Part shown: in pieces, positions 1 to 6,365 of the stretch
How positions within the stretch are numbered: the first letter of the stretch is position 1
How the letters are laid out: each line of letters begins with the position of its first letter
Source: an uncultured Bacteroidales bacterium
Lineage (GTDB): Bacteria > Bacteroidota > Bacteroidia > Bacteroidales > Muribaculaceae
DNA length: 11,387 bases
Assembly: GCA_945828175.1 (NCBI GenBank)
Contig: CALZQD010000025.1
Span: forward strand, 1-11,387
Direction of reading: 5' to 3'
Program-made: the position numbers and the translations under genes
The notes under the pieces: generated by a model
The model's database searches: none
Told to the model about the DNA's origin: nothing
What the model saw: the letters and a program-made list of their open reading frames with translations, nothing else

Positions 1-120
1 ATGTCGGGCTCTGGTGCAGCGGTCTTCGGCATCTTCGACGACATCGACCTGGCACGCTCTGCCGCCGAGGCTGTCAGCCCGGATTGCGACATACTCGTCG
101 ACATAATCAAGTTTTATTGA
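1..120 (+). CDS. ispE: C-terminal fragment of a GHMP kinase, probably 4-diphosphocytidyl-2-C-methyl-D-erythritol kinase (IspE)
   Basis: The first 120 bases read open in frame 1 and end at a TGA, encoding the last 39 residues of a protein whose 5' part lies beyond the window. The opening residues MSGSGAAVFGIF match the conserved C-terminal glycine-rich motif of GHMP kinases. The exact wording (SGSG-x-x-VFGIF) is typical of IspE, which phosphorylates CDP-methylerythritol in the MEP isoprenoid pathway in the cytoplasm. The first codon is an ATG, but it is the internal methionine of this motif and not a start. Another GHMP kinase, such as a homoserine, mevalonate or galactokinase-like enzyme, cannot be fully excluded from 39 residues. 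The presence of ispG at the other end of the window shows that this organism uses the MEP pathway. Confidence 0.75.
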   Translation: MSGSGAAVFGIFDDIDLARSAAEAVSPDCDILVDIIKFY

Positions 121-161
121 ACGATATAGCCGCCGATTTGTTTACTTTTAAAGTGAGAGAA

Positions 162-182
162 TGCCAATCGACGAGTTTGGCA
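162..182 (+). repeat. Short inverted repeat upstream of grpE
   Basis: A perfect 6-bp dyad, TGCCAA at 162-167 and TTGGCA at 177-182, is separated by 9 nt. It is followed at 186-190 by five T residues, so it could form a weak hairpin terminator for ispE. The right arm is also part of the sigma-54-like -24 element described separately, so it could instead be an operator. The 9-nt spacing resembles that of CIRCE heat-shock operators, but the arm sequence does not match CIRCE. The dyad itself is seen directly; its function is unknown. Confidence 0.45.
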
Positions 183-205
183 ATGTTTTTGCTTTATTAT
201 ATTCT
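176..205 (+). promoter_or_regulatory. Candidate promoter(s) for grpE-dnaJ: sigma-54-like -24/-12, or Bacteroidetes-type TTTG/TAnnTTTG
   Basis: Two readings compete in the 104-nt gap before grpE. First, 178-193 carries TGGCA, then a spacer, then TTGCT. The GG (179-180) and GC (191-192) doublets are 12 nt apart, as required for a sigma-54 -24/-12 promoter, and only the less conserved C and G after TGGCA differ. Transcription would then start near 204, about 20 nt before the grpE ATG. Second, TTTG at 176-179 and TATATTCT at 198-205 resemble the Bacteroidetes housekeeping -33 TTTG and -7 TAnnTTTG elements, although the -7 box matches only partly. A promoter somewhere here is likely because grpE heads its own unit. 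Which sigma factor uses it is inference. Confidence 0.45.
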
Positions 206-224
206 ATGAAACAAACCAAAGATT

Positions 225-815
225 ATGGAAACGAACAAGAATAAATCAGGCAAAGAAGTCCGTCAGGACCAGCAAGCCGATGATGCACCCGAAGTCATGG
301 ACGTTCTCGACGCCGAAAACGACAGCGCCGCAGAAGACAGCGAAGAAACCGAACAGGATCTCGCCAGTGACCTCGAAGCCGCACAAGCAGCCCTCGAAAA
401 AGAAAAGAAAGAATACCTTTTCCTCATGGCCGAATTCGACAACTACCGCAAGCGCGTTGTCAAGGAAAAGAGCGAGATTCTGCGCAACGGCGCCGAAAAA
501 GTCCTCGCAGGGCTGCTCCCCATCGTCGACGACTTCGAGCGCGGTCTCGCCGCCACAGCCGATGCCGACGACGCAGCGGCCGTACGCAGCGGCATGGAGC
601 TGATATACAACAAACTCGTCAAATATCTTGAGTCGAACGGCGTCAAGGCAATGGACTCTACCGGCAAGGAATTCGACCCCGAACTCCACGAAGCTATCGC
701 CTCAATCCCCGCCCCCAGCGACGACCTCAAAGGCAAAGTCGTCGACACGACCCAGAAAGGCTATATGATAAACGACAAAGTACTGCGCCACGCAAAAGTA
801 GCCGTAGGACAATAA
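225..815 (+). CDS. grpE: Nucleotide exchange factor GrpE
   Basis: This 196-residue cytoplasmic protein is the nucleotide exchange factor of the DnaK chaperone cycle, releasing ADP from DnaK as a homodimer. Residues 1-50 form a highly acidic, low-complexity N-terminal arm. Residues about 43-112 are a heptad-rich, charged helix typical of the GrpE long coiled coil and include AEFDNYRKR (69-77) and [12 protein letters not shown] (97-108). The C-terminal beta domain that contacts DnaK runs from about 137 to the end, with the family motifs [10 protein letters not shown] (149-158) and a closing [10 protein letters not shown]. The length is normal for the family. The ATG at 225 is preceded by an A-rich leader with no clear Shine-Dalgarno sequence, which is usual in Bacteroidetes. 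dnaJ follows after 16 nt, so the two are co-transcribed. dnaK is not in the window. Confidence 0.97.
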   Translation: METNKNKSGKEVRQDQQADDAPEVMDVLDAENDSAAEDSEETEQDLASDLEAAQAALEKEKKEYLFLMAEFDNYRKRVVKEKSEILRNGAEKVLAGLLPIVDDFERGLAATADADDAAAVRSGMELIYNKLVKYLESNGVKAMDSTGKEFDPELHEAIASIPAPSDDLKGKVVDTTQKGYMINDKVLRHAKVAVGQ

Positions 816-831
816 TAAAATCCATCGAAGT

Positions 832-2007
832 ATGGCAGAGAAACAAGACTATTATGAACTTTTAGGCGTGTCAAAGACCGCGACGGCCGACGAAATCAAG
901 AAGGCCTATCGCGCCATGGCGCGTAAATATCACCCCGACGTCAACCCGGGCAACAAGGAGGCTGAGGAGAAATTCAAACAGGCTGCCGAAGCCTATGAAG
1001 TGCTCAGCGACCCCGACAAGCGTGCAAAATACGACCGCTACGGCCACAGCATGGGCCCGCAGGGATTCGGCGGAGGTGCCGGCGGCGGCTACTACCAGAG
1101 CAACATGTCGATGGACGACATCTTCTCGATATTCGGCGACATCATCGGCGACATGGGTGGCGGCGGCCGTTACAGCGGCTTCGGCTCGGCCACAGGCAGC
1201 CGTCCACGCAAGACACAGCGTCGCGGCAGCAACCTGCGCATCCACGTCAAACTCACGCTCGAAGAAATCTCGAAAGGCGCCACCAAGACCCTCAAGATAC
1301 CCACATTCGTCAAATGCGACCATTGTAACGGCACAGGCGCAAAAGACGGCACAGCCTTCGTAACCTGCCAGCGCTGCCACGGCACAGGCTCGGTCACCGA
1401 AGTTCAGAACACGATGTTCGGCGCAATGGAGTCGCATGTCGTCTGCCCCCAGTGCGAAGGCAGCGGCAAAGTCATCTCCGAGCAGTGCTCATACTGCCAC
1501 GGACAAGGCGTCGAGCGCAAAGAGCAGCAGGTCACCTTCACCATTCCTGCAGGCGTCGCCGACGGCAACGTTCTGACCGTCAAAGGACGCGGTAACGCCC
1601 CCATCCACGGCGGCATCAACGGCGACCTCCTTGTCGTCATCGACGAAATCAAGCATCCCGAACTGATACGCGACGGTGCCGACGTCATCTATAACTTGAT
1701 GCTCGACATCCCCACCGCCATCCTCGGCGGCTCAGTCGAAGTGCCCACAATCGAAGGCCGCGCCCGACTCAAGATTGCCCCCGGCACACAACCCGGCAAG
1801 ATTCTGCGTCTGCGCGGCAAAGGCGTACCCTCGGCCGAGACAGGCGCCCGCGGCGACGAACTCATCAACGTCATGGTTTACATCCCCGAAAACCTCACGG
1901 ACGAAGAAAAGAAAGCCGTCGAGAGCCTCAAATCGTCGCCCAACATCACCCCCAGCGACGCCGAGAAACACCGCCTCTTCTCAAAATTCCGCCACATCTT
2001 TGAATAA
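832..2007 (+). CDS. dnaJ: Chaperone protein DnaJ (type I Hsp40)
   Basis: This full-length 391-residue type I J-protein delivers unfolded clients to DnaK and stimulates its ATPase in the cytoplasm. The J domain covers about residues 5-70 with the essential HPD at 34-36. A Gly/Phe-rich linker follows (about 74-120). The zinc-binding region carries all four CxxCxGxG repeats, starting at Cys162, Cys179, Cys205 and Cys219, so both zinc centres should be intact. The C-terminal substrate-binding and dimerisation domains occupy about 225-391, including [13 protein letters not shown] and a later [16 protein letters not shown]. The ATG at 832 lies 16 nt after the grpE stop, indicating a grpE-dnaJ operon. 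A strong intrinsic terminator follows about 100 nt downstream. Nothing is truncated or unusual in the coding sequence. Confidence 0.98.
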   Translation: MAEKQDYYELLGVSKTATADEIKKAYRAMARKYHPDVNPGNKEAEEKFKQAAEAYEVLSDPDKRAKYDRYGHSMGPQGFGGGAGGGYYQSNMSMDDIFSIFGDIIGDMGGGGRYSGFGSATGSRPRKTQRRGSNLRIHVKLTLEEISKGATKTLKIPTFVKCDHCNGTGAKDGTAFVTCQRCHGTGSVTEVQNTMFGAMESHVVCPQCEGSGKVISEQCSYCHGQGVERKEQQVTFTIPAGVADGNVLTVKGRGNAPIHGGINGDLLVVIDEIKHPELIRDGADVIYNLMLDIPTAILGGSVEVPTIEGRARLKIAPGTQPGKILRLRGKGVPSAETGARGDELINVMVYIPENLTDEEKKAVESLKSSPNITPSDAEKHRLFSKFRHIFE

Positions 2008-2107
2008 GTCTAAGGAATAAGCTTAAACCAGGCGCTGACTGACAATCGCACCAAATTTGAAAAGAATTACACCGATTCCAACGGGCAACACACACATACC
2101 CATCCCC

Positions 2108-2140
2108 AACGAGCCGAGCCCCCCGCCCGGCTCGTTTTTT
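2108..2140 (+). terminator. Rho-independent terminator of grpE-dnaJ
   Basis: CGAGCCG at 2110-2116 pairs with CGGCTCG at 2128-2134, giving a 7-bp GC-rich stem (9 bp if the flanking A-T pairs are counted) with an 11-nt C-rich loop, followed directly by six T residues (2135-2140). This is a textbook intrinsic terminator for the + strand. Read from the other strand the hairpin is followed by TTGGGG and not a U-tract, so it should not stop transcripts arriving from the convergent - strand genes. I see nothing else in the roughly 100 nt between the dnaJ stop and this hairpin. Confidence 0.9.
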
Positions 2141-2180
2141 ATTACTACGGTCGAGCAAGAGCATTTAAAGTTTCTACATA

Positions 2181-2966
2181 TTAGCCGAGGAGGGTGTCGA
2201 GGAGCATCATGAGGGTGAAGCCGAGGGCGAAGCCGATGGTGCCGAGGTTGGAGTGGCTGCCTGTTTGGGTTTCGGGGATGAGTTCTTCGACGACGACGTA
2301 GATCATTGCGCCCGCGGCGAAGGCGAGAAGGTATGGCAGCACGGGCAGGGCGACTGAGGCGAGGAGGATAGTGATGACGCCGGCTATGGGTTCGACGATG
2401 CCGCTCAATGCGCCGATAGCGAAGGATTTGCGGCGGCTGTTGCCTGCTGCGCGAAGGGGCATGGAGACGATGGCGCCTTCGGGGAAGTTCTGAATGGCGA
2501 TGCCGATGGCGAGTGCAAGTGCCCCGGCCATAGGCAGATATGCGTTATGCTCGATGGCGGCAGCGAGTGATACGCCGACGGCCATGCCTTCGGGGATGTT
2601 GTGGAGGGTGACGGCAAAGGCGAGCTTGGTTGTGCGCGACAGACGGCTTTTGGGCCCTTCGTCGCCATGCCCGTCGATATGTTCGTGCGGCACGGCGACA
2701 TCGAGGAGCAGCAGAAAGCCTATGCCGGCAAGAAAGCCGGCTGCCGCGGGAACGACTTTCATAATCCCGTCAGAAGGGGTCATATCCATCGACGGTATGA
2801 GCAACGACCAGACCGAGGCTGCAACCATGACGCCGGCGGCAAAGCCGAGGAGGAGCTTCTCGAGCGCGGGCTTCATGCGCTGCTTCATCATGAAGACGCA
2901 AGCGGCGCCGAGGGCGGTGCCGACAAAGGGCAGGAGCAGTCCGACAAGAATCCCTTCCATAATCAT
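2181..2966 (-). CDS. ZIP-family divalent metal transporter (GufA/ZupT-like)
   Basis: This 261-residue protein is almost entirely hydrophobic, with about eight predicted membrane helices, and is an inner-membrane ZIP transporter importing Zn2+, Mn2+ or Fe2+. The metal-site signatures are clear: HNIPEG at 122-127 and QNFPEG at 159-164 in the two central helices, then VEELIPE at 226-232. A His/Asp-rich cytoplasmic loop (HEHIDGHGDEG, about 94-104) lies before the HNIPEG helix, as is common in ZIP proteins. The substrate cannot be read from the sequence. The ATG overlaps the stop of the upstream nonulosonate synthase gene as ATGA, so this is the last, translationally coupled gene of the six-gene operon. 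A second ATG two codons downstream is possible. It converges on dnaJ, and no terminator for this strand is visible. Confidence 0.93.
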   Translation of the reverse strand: MIMEGILVGLLLPFVGTALGAACVFMMKQRMKPALEKLLLGFAAGVMVAASVWSLLIPSMDMTPSDGIMKVVPAAAGFLAGIGFLLLLDVAVPHEHIDGHGDEGPKSRLSRTTKLAFAVTLHNIPEGMAVGVSLAAAIEHNAYLPMAGALALAIGIAIQNFPEGAIVSMPLRAAGNSRRKSFAIGALSGIVEPIAGVITILLASVALPVLPYLLAFAAGAMIYVVVEELIPETQTGSHSNLGTIGFALGFTLMMLLDTLLG

Positions 2967-3979
2967 ATGCGTATTAGTTCGTCATAGGCGAAATCGGCTA
3001 CGGCCGGCGTGCCGATGACGCTGTCCCAGAGCATGGGCGAGACGCCGTTGCCCGGACGTTTGACGGTGATGTTTTCTTCGGTGAGAATCTCGCCCCGCTT
3101 GATGTCGCGGGCGGCGACGATGCTCTTGCGTGCGACCTCGATGTTGGAACGTTCGGCGTCGGCGACGGTCTTCTCACCCGTGCCGAGTGAGGCCTCGATA
3201 TTACGCACCATGGCTACCATGGTCTTGAGTTCGTCGGGCGAGAGCGAAGCGCGATGGTCGGGGCCGGGCATATTCTTATCAAGTGTGAAATGTTTTTCGA
3301 TGACCTTGGCCCCCATGGCTACGGCCGCGACAGGAACCTCAACGCCGACGGTATGGTCGCTGTAGCCTACCCCGCCACAGCCGAGTGTGCGCAGAGCGTT
3401 CATGGCGCGGAGGTTGACAGCGTCGTAGGGCGTCGGATATTGCGTGATGCAATGAAGAAGCGTGATGTCGGCCCGGCCGATGCCGCCTTTTTCGAGCACT
3501 TCGACGGCGGCCTCGACTTCGTCGAGCGTCGACATGCCTGTCGAGAGGATGACGCGGCCACCCTTCGAGGCTATCTTGCGCAGATAAGGCAAGTTGGTGA
3601 TTTCGCCCGAGGGTATCTTCCAGTAGTCCATGCCGATAGCGGCGAGGCAGTCGATAGACACGAGGTCGAAAGGCGTACTCATGAAGCCGATGCCGACGCT
3701 GTCGCAGAGTTCTTTGAGCCCGGCATAGTCGGCAAGAGGCAGATGTATCGCCTTGCACATCTCGAGCTGGCTCTGCTCTGAGCCGGTTGTTTCCTTCTGA
3801 TATTCGGCTTTGGGTGCGAAAGTCGAGATAACGAGTTCGGGCACAGCTGTCTGAAACTTAACATAGTCGGCTCCGGCCTCTTTGGCGGCATAGACCATGC
3901 GGCGCGCCAACTCGAGGTCGCCGTTGTGGTTGACGCCGGCCTCGGCGATTATAATAACTTTATTTTCTGATCTTTCCAT
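2963..3979 (-). CDS. legI: NeuB/LegI-family nonulosonate synthase (N,N'-diacetyllegionaminate synthase-like)
   Basis: This enzyme condenses phosphoenolpyruvate with a 6-carbon N-acyl amino sugar to form a 9-carbon nonulosonic acid (sialic, legionaminic or pseudaminic type). Using the ATG at 3979 it has 338 residues. An upstream TTG at 3985 would add only two. The TIM-barrel NeuB domain begins at IIAEAGVNHNG (10-20) and contains KFQT, KIPSGEITNLP (121-131), HCITQYPTP (176-184), GYSDHT (205-210) and EKHFTLDKNMPGPDH (228-242). His209 and His230 have the same 21-residue spacing as the two metal-binding histidines of meningococcal NeuB. A SAF antifreeze-like domain closes the protein (about 284-338). 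The LegB-type dehydratase two genes upstream favours legionaminate over sialate, but substrate choice is inferred. It overlaps the ATP-grasp gene by 20 nt and the transporter gene by 4 nt. Confidence 0.92.
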   Translation of the reverse strand: MERSENKVIIIAEAGVNHNGDLELARRMVYAAKEAGADYVKFQTAVPELVISTFAPKAEYQKETTGSEQSQLEMCKAIHLPLADYAGLKELCDSVGIGFMSTPFDLVSIDCLAAIGMDYWKIPSGEITNLPYLRKIASKGGRVILSTGMSTLDEVEAAVEVLEKGGIGRADITLLHCITQYPTPYDAVNLRAMNALRTLGCGGVGYSDHTVGVEVPVAAVAMGAKVIEKHFTLDKNMPGPDHRASLSPDELKTMVAMVRNIEASLGTGEKTVADAERSNIEVARKSIVAARDIKRGEILTEENITVKRPGNGVSPMLWDSVIGTPAVADFAYDELIRI

Positions 3980-4925
3980 TATCAAATACTACTTCTTGCA
4001 TATAACGCGTAATCATCACGCCGGGTTTTGCCTGAAGCGGCGCAGCGGCGGTGCCGCGAGCCTCGGCGATTATCATCGCCGGAATGTCGGCCCCGGCGCA
4101 GACCGAGCAGACGGCCCCTCCGCCGAGGCGAGGATTTATCTCCATGAGCATCAGGCGGCCGTCTTCGAGGTCCTCGATAAGCTGCACGGTGACAGCGCCG
4201 ACAAGGCCGAGCGACGAGAGGGTGCGACCGACGATGTCGTCGATGCGGCTGTCTGAAATCGTGACCGTGTCAGTCACCTCTCCACCGGCAGTCGCCAGGC
4301 GGCGACGCGGCGAAAGAGCCTTAATCTCGCCGTCGATGACCGAGACATAGCAGTCGACGGTGATTTCGTTGCGGTTGTCGATGCGCTCCTGAATCAGGTA
4401 CTCGTCGCCGCGGCCAAGCACACGGTCGAGAGTCTCAAGGTCGCGAATCTCGATGATGCCCTTCGAGGCTGAGCCGTGGCGTGGCTTGGCGATGAGACGC
4501 AGGCAAGGGTCGCCGGGAGTATATGTTGCAGGCGCCGGTAAGCCTTTTTCAGCAAAAAGGCGCGCGGCCACGACTTTGTCGAACATTGCTTCGGCCACGT
4601 CGGGCGAACCCGTCGGCACGAACACCGAGCCATAGCGGTCGCGATAGTCGGCGGCAACCCTGACGGCACCGTCGACAAAGGGTATTATCACGTCGATTGA
4701 GCGGCTGACACAGACGTCGTTGAGGCTCTCGAGAATGTCGGGGTCGCTCCAGCGGCAGCCTTCGATAATCGTGGCCTCGCAGGCCACAGGCACCTCGCGG
4801 CTGAGCTCGTAGCTAAAAATCTCGGCTTCGAGATCCGCGCGGACAGCGGCCTCCTTAAACATACGCGCAATCGAGACTCGTTTGGCGCCACCGAGAAAGA
4901 GGATGTTCAATTTATTGTCGCTCAT
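3960..4925 (-). CDS. ATP-grasp domain protein of unknown substrate (CarB/PylC-like ligase)
   Basis: This 321-residue protein has the architecture of a carbamoyl-phosphate-synthase-like or PylC-like ATP-grasp ligase, an enzyme type that activates a carboxylate with ATP and joins it to an amine or other nucleophile. A Rossmann-like pre-ATP-grasp domain spans about 1-105. The ATP-binding loop is AKPRHGSASKGI (146-157), followed by EYLIQERI (175-182), EITVD (187-191) and the Mg2+-binding strand MEINPRLGGG (261-270). No signal peptide is visible, so it is cytoplasmic. It sits between legB (ATGA overlap) and legI (20-nt overlap), which strongly suggests it acts on the same sugar or glycan pathway, perhaps adding an amino-acid or other carboxylate group to an amino sugar. 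That role is inference, and I do not recognise a characterised orthologue. Confidence 0.9.
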   Translation of the reverse strand: MSDNKLNILFLGGAKRVSIARMFKEAAVRADLEAEIFSYELSREVPVACEATIIEGCRWSDPDILESLNDVCVSRSIDVIIPFVDGAVRVAADYRDRYGSVFVPTGSPDVAEAMFDKVVAARLFAEKGLPAPATYTPGDPCLRLIAKPRHGSASKGIIEIRDLETLDRVLGRGDEYLIQERIDNRNEITVDCYVSVIDGEIKALSPRRRLATAGGEVTDTVTISDSRIDDIVGRTLSSLGLVGAVTVQLIEDLEDGRLMLMEINPRLGGGAVCSVCAGADIPAMIIAEARGTAAAPLQAKPGVMITRYMQEVVFDNGKIRK

Positions 4926-5911
4926 CGGTTGTAAATATCTGTTTTATAGGCGGCGAGATGACCCGGGTCGGTAAACCAGTCGATTGTGCGGCGCAGGCCG
5001 TCCTCGAGGGTGACCTCGGGACGCCAGTCGGTCAACGAGATGATGAGGCTGTTGTCGCCGCAGAGACGTCGCACCTCGCTCTTCGACGGACGCAGGCGTT
5101 CGGGGTCGACGACATAATCGACATCGGCGTCCATCAGGCGGGCGATGGTCTTGAGGGTATCGCCCATCGTGACCTCGGTGCCGGTGGCGATATTGATCTC
5201 CATGCCTTCTATGCCATCGGCCTCGCCCAAAGCGACAAAGCCGCGGCAAGTATCTCTTACATAGTTGAAATCGCGCGTCGGAGTAAGGTCGCCGACCTTG
5301 ATTTCACGCTTACCGGCGGCAATCTGCGAGATGATGGTCGGAATGATGGCGCGGGCACTCTGACGCGGGCCGTAAGTGTTAAACGGGCGGGCGATGACGA
5401 CACCGAGATCGAAAGCGTTATAAAAGCTCTTGGCGATGGCGTCGGCACCGATTTTCGTAGCCGAGTAAGGCGACTGCGGCTGGCGCGGATGTTTCTCATC
5501 AATAGGCACATAGAGAGCTGTGCCGTAAACCTCGCTGGTCGAGGTGACGACGAGACGGCGGACGCCCTCGGCCTGAGCTGCCTGGCACATATTGAGCGTG
5601 CCCTTGATATTGGTGTCGACGTAGCTGTCGGGAGCGACATAGCTGTAAGGGATGGCGATGAGAGCCGCCAGATGGAAGACAGTGTCGCAGCCGCGGCTGA
5701 TAACGCGGCAGAAATTGGGGTCTCTGACGTCGCCGCAGACTACCTCGAGACGGTCGTTCCTGATGTCCTCGAGCCAGCCCCAGTTGTTGAAAGAATTATA
5801 CTGAGAGAGCGCGCGGACGCGATAGCCGCGTTCGAGCAGAAGTTCGGTCAGGTGCGAGCCGATGAAGCCGTCGGCACCGGTAACCAAAACTGTTTTATTC
5901 TTATCTATCAT
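4922..5911 (-). CDS. legB: NAD-dependent sugar-nucleotide 4,6-dehydratase, LegB-like
   Basis: This 329-residue member of the extended short-chain dehydrogenase/reductase family has the NAD-binding TGADGFIG (11-18), a STSEVYG active-site strand (124-130), the catalytic Tyr149/Lys153 pair in YSATK, and RPFNTYGPRQ (175-184), so it should be active. The segment YNSFNNWGWLE (38-48) is characteristic of LegB, which converts GDP-N-acetylglucosamine to its 4-keto-6-deoxy form as the first dehydration step toward legionaminic acid. The GDP-sugar substrate is family knowledge and is not visible in the sequence. Another dTDP- or UDP-sugar dehydratase is less likely. The gene starts 7 nt after the lipoprotein gene and overlaps the ATP-grasp gene by ATGA. 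The aminotransferase (LegC) that normally uses its product is not in the window. Confidence 0.87.
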   Translation of the reverse strand: MIDKNKTVLVTGADGFIGSHLTELLLERGYRVRALSQYNSFNNWGWLEDIRNDRLEVVCGDVRDPNFCRVISRGCDTVFHLAALIAIPYSYVAPDSYVDTNIKGTLNMCQAAQAEGVRRLVVTSTSEVYGTALYVPIDEKHPRQPQSPYSATKIGADAIAKSFYNAFDLGVVIARPFNTYGPRQSARAIIPTIISQIAAGKREIKVGDLTPTRDFNYVRDTCRGFVALGEADGIEGMEINIATGTEVTMGDTLKTIARLMDADVDYVVDPERLRPSKSEVRRLCGDNSLIISLTDWRPEVTLEDGLRRTIDWFTDPGHLAAYKTDIYNR

Positions 5912-5918
5912 AGCTTTA

Positions 5919-6365
5919 CTACCAAATTTTTCTTAGTTTAAACACTGTCGGCCGTCCTTCCTCGTCGATGCGCGAGACGACCATCCGGCTCGACGTCAGC
6001 TTGATGACATCGAACTCGAAGACGCCCGAAGCGGGGAAATGGAGCCAGTCGGGCGCCATATACGGCGGCTCGCCGACGCCCGAATTATCGTCGTGGTTGT
6101 TGAAATATAGCGTCAGGCGGTCGCCTTCGCGCGACCAGGTGCCGACGCAGTTGAATTTCTCGTAATTGGGGAATGTGCGGGTTATCATGACCACGTCGCC
6201 CTGAAACTCCCAGAACGTATGGTCGGGCTCGAAGTCGGGGTCGTCGACGCCGTCGATGGTCAGCGACTCAAGCAGCCAGCTGCCGAAGAGCGGACCGATG
6301 TGGCCGTTGTTCTGGGTACAGCCGCAGAAGAGGACGGCGATGAGGATATATATCAGCTTTTTCAT
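5919..6365 (-). CDS. Small lipoprotein with lipocalin-like beta domain
   Basis: This 148-residue protein begins with a lipoprotein signal peptide: MKK, a hydrophobic stretch, then FCGC, giving a lipidated cysteine at 16. The mature part is rich in short beta strands, with GSWLLESL near the N-terminus, a central GTWSREGDRLTLYF and a closing FKLRKIW. This is the pattern of the lipocalin-like domains abundant in Bacteroidales lipoproteins. Position +2 is Thr, so it should be sorted to the outer membrane. The residues after the cysteine (TQNNG) lack the acidic Bacteroidetes surface-export signal, so a periplasmic-facing location is more likely. It overlaps the Wzi-family gene by ATGA and precedes legB by 7 nt. 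It may assist the Wzi protein or bind a glycan or lipid, but no function is known. The lipoprotein call is firm and the fold is a moderate inference. Confidence 0.8.
   Translation of the reverse strand: MKKLIYILIAVLFCGCTQNNGHIGPLFGSWLLESLTIDGVDDPDFEPDHTFWEFQGDVVMITRTFPNYEKFNCVGTWSREGDRLTLYFNNHDDNSGVGEPPYMAPDWLHFPASGVFEFDVIKLTSSRMVVSRIDEEGRPTVFKLRKIW

Noticed and set aside
3980..3985. TTG start for the LegI-like gene, two codons upstream of an ATG
   Set aside because: The ATG at 3979 is the better start, and the family N-terminus begins just after it. The choice changes only two residues.
4958..5941. A 327-residue open frame on the + strand antisense to legB, and similar long antisense frames over the Wzi, ispG, purE and M16 genes
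   Set aside because: They are shadow frames produced by the GC-rich, C-ending codon bias of the real genes on the other strand. None shows recognisable domains or a coherent start context.
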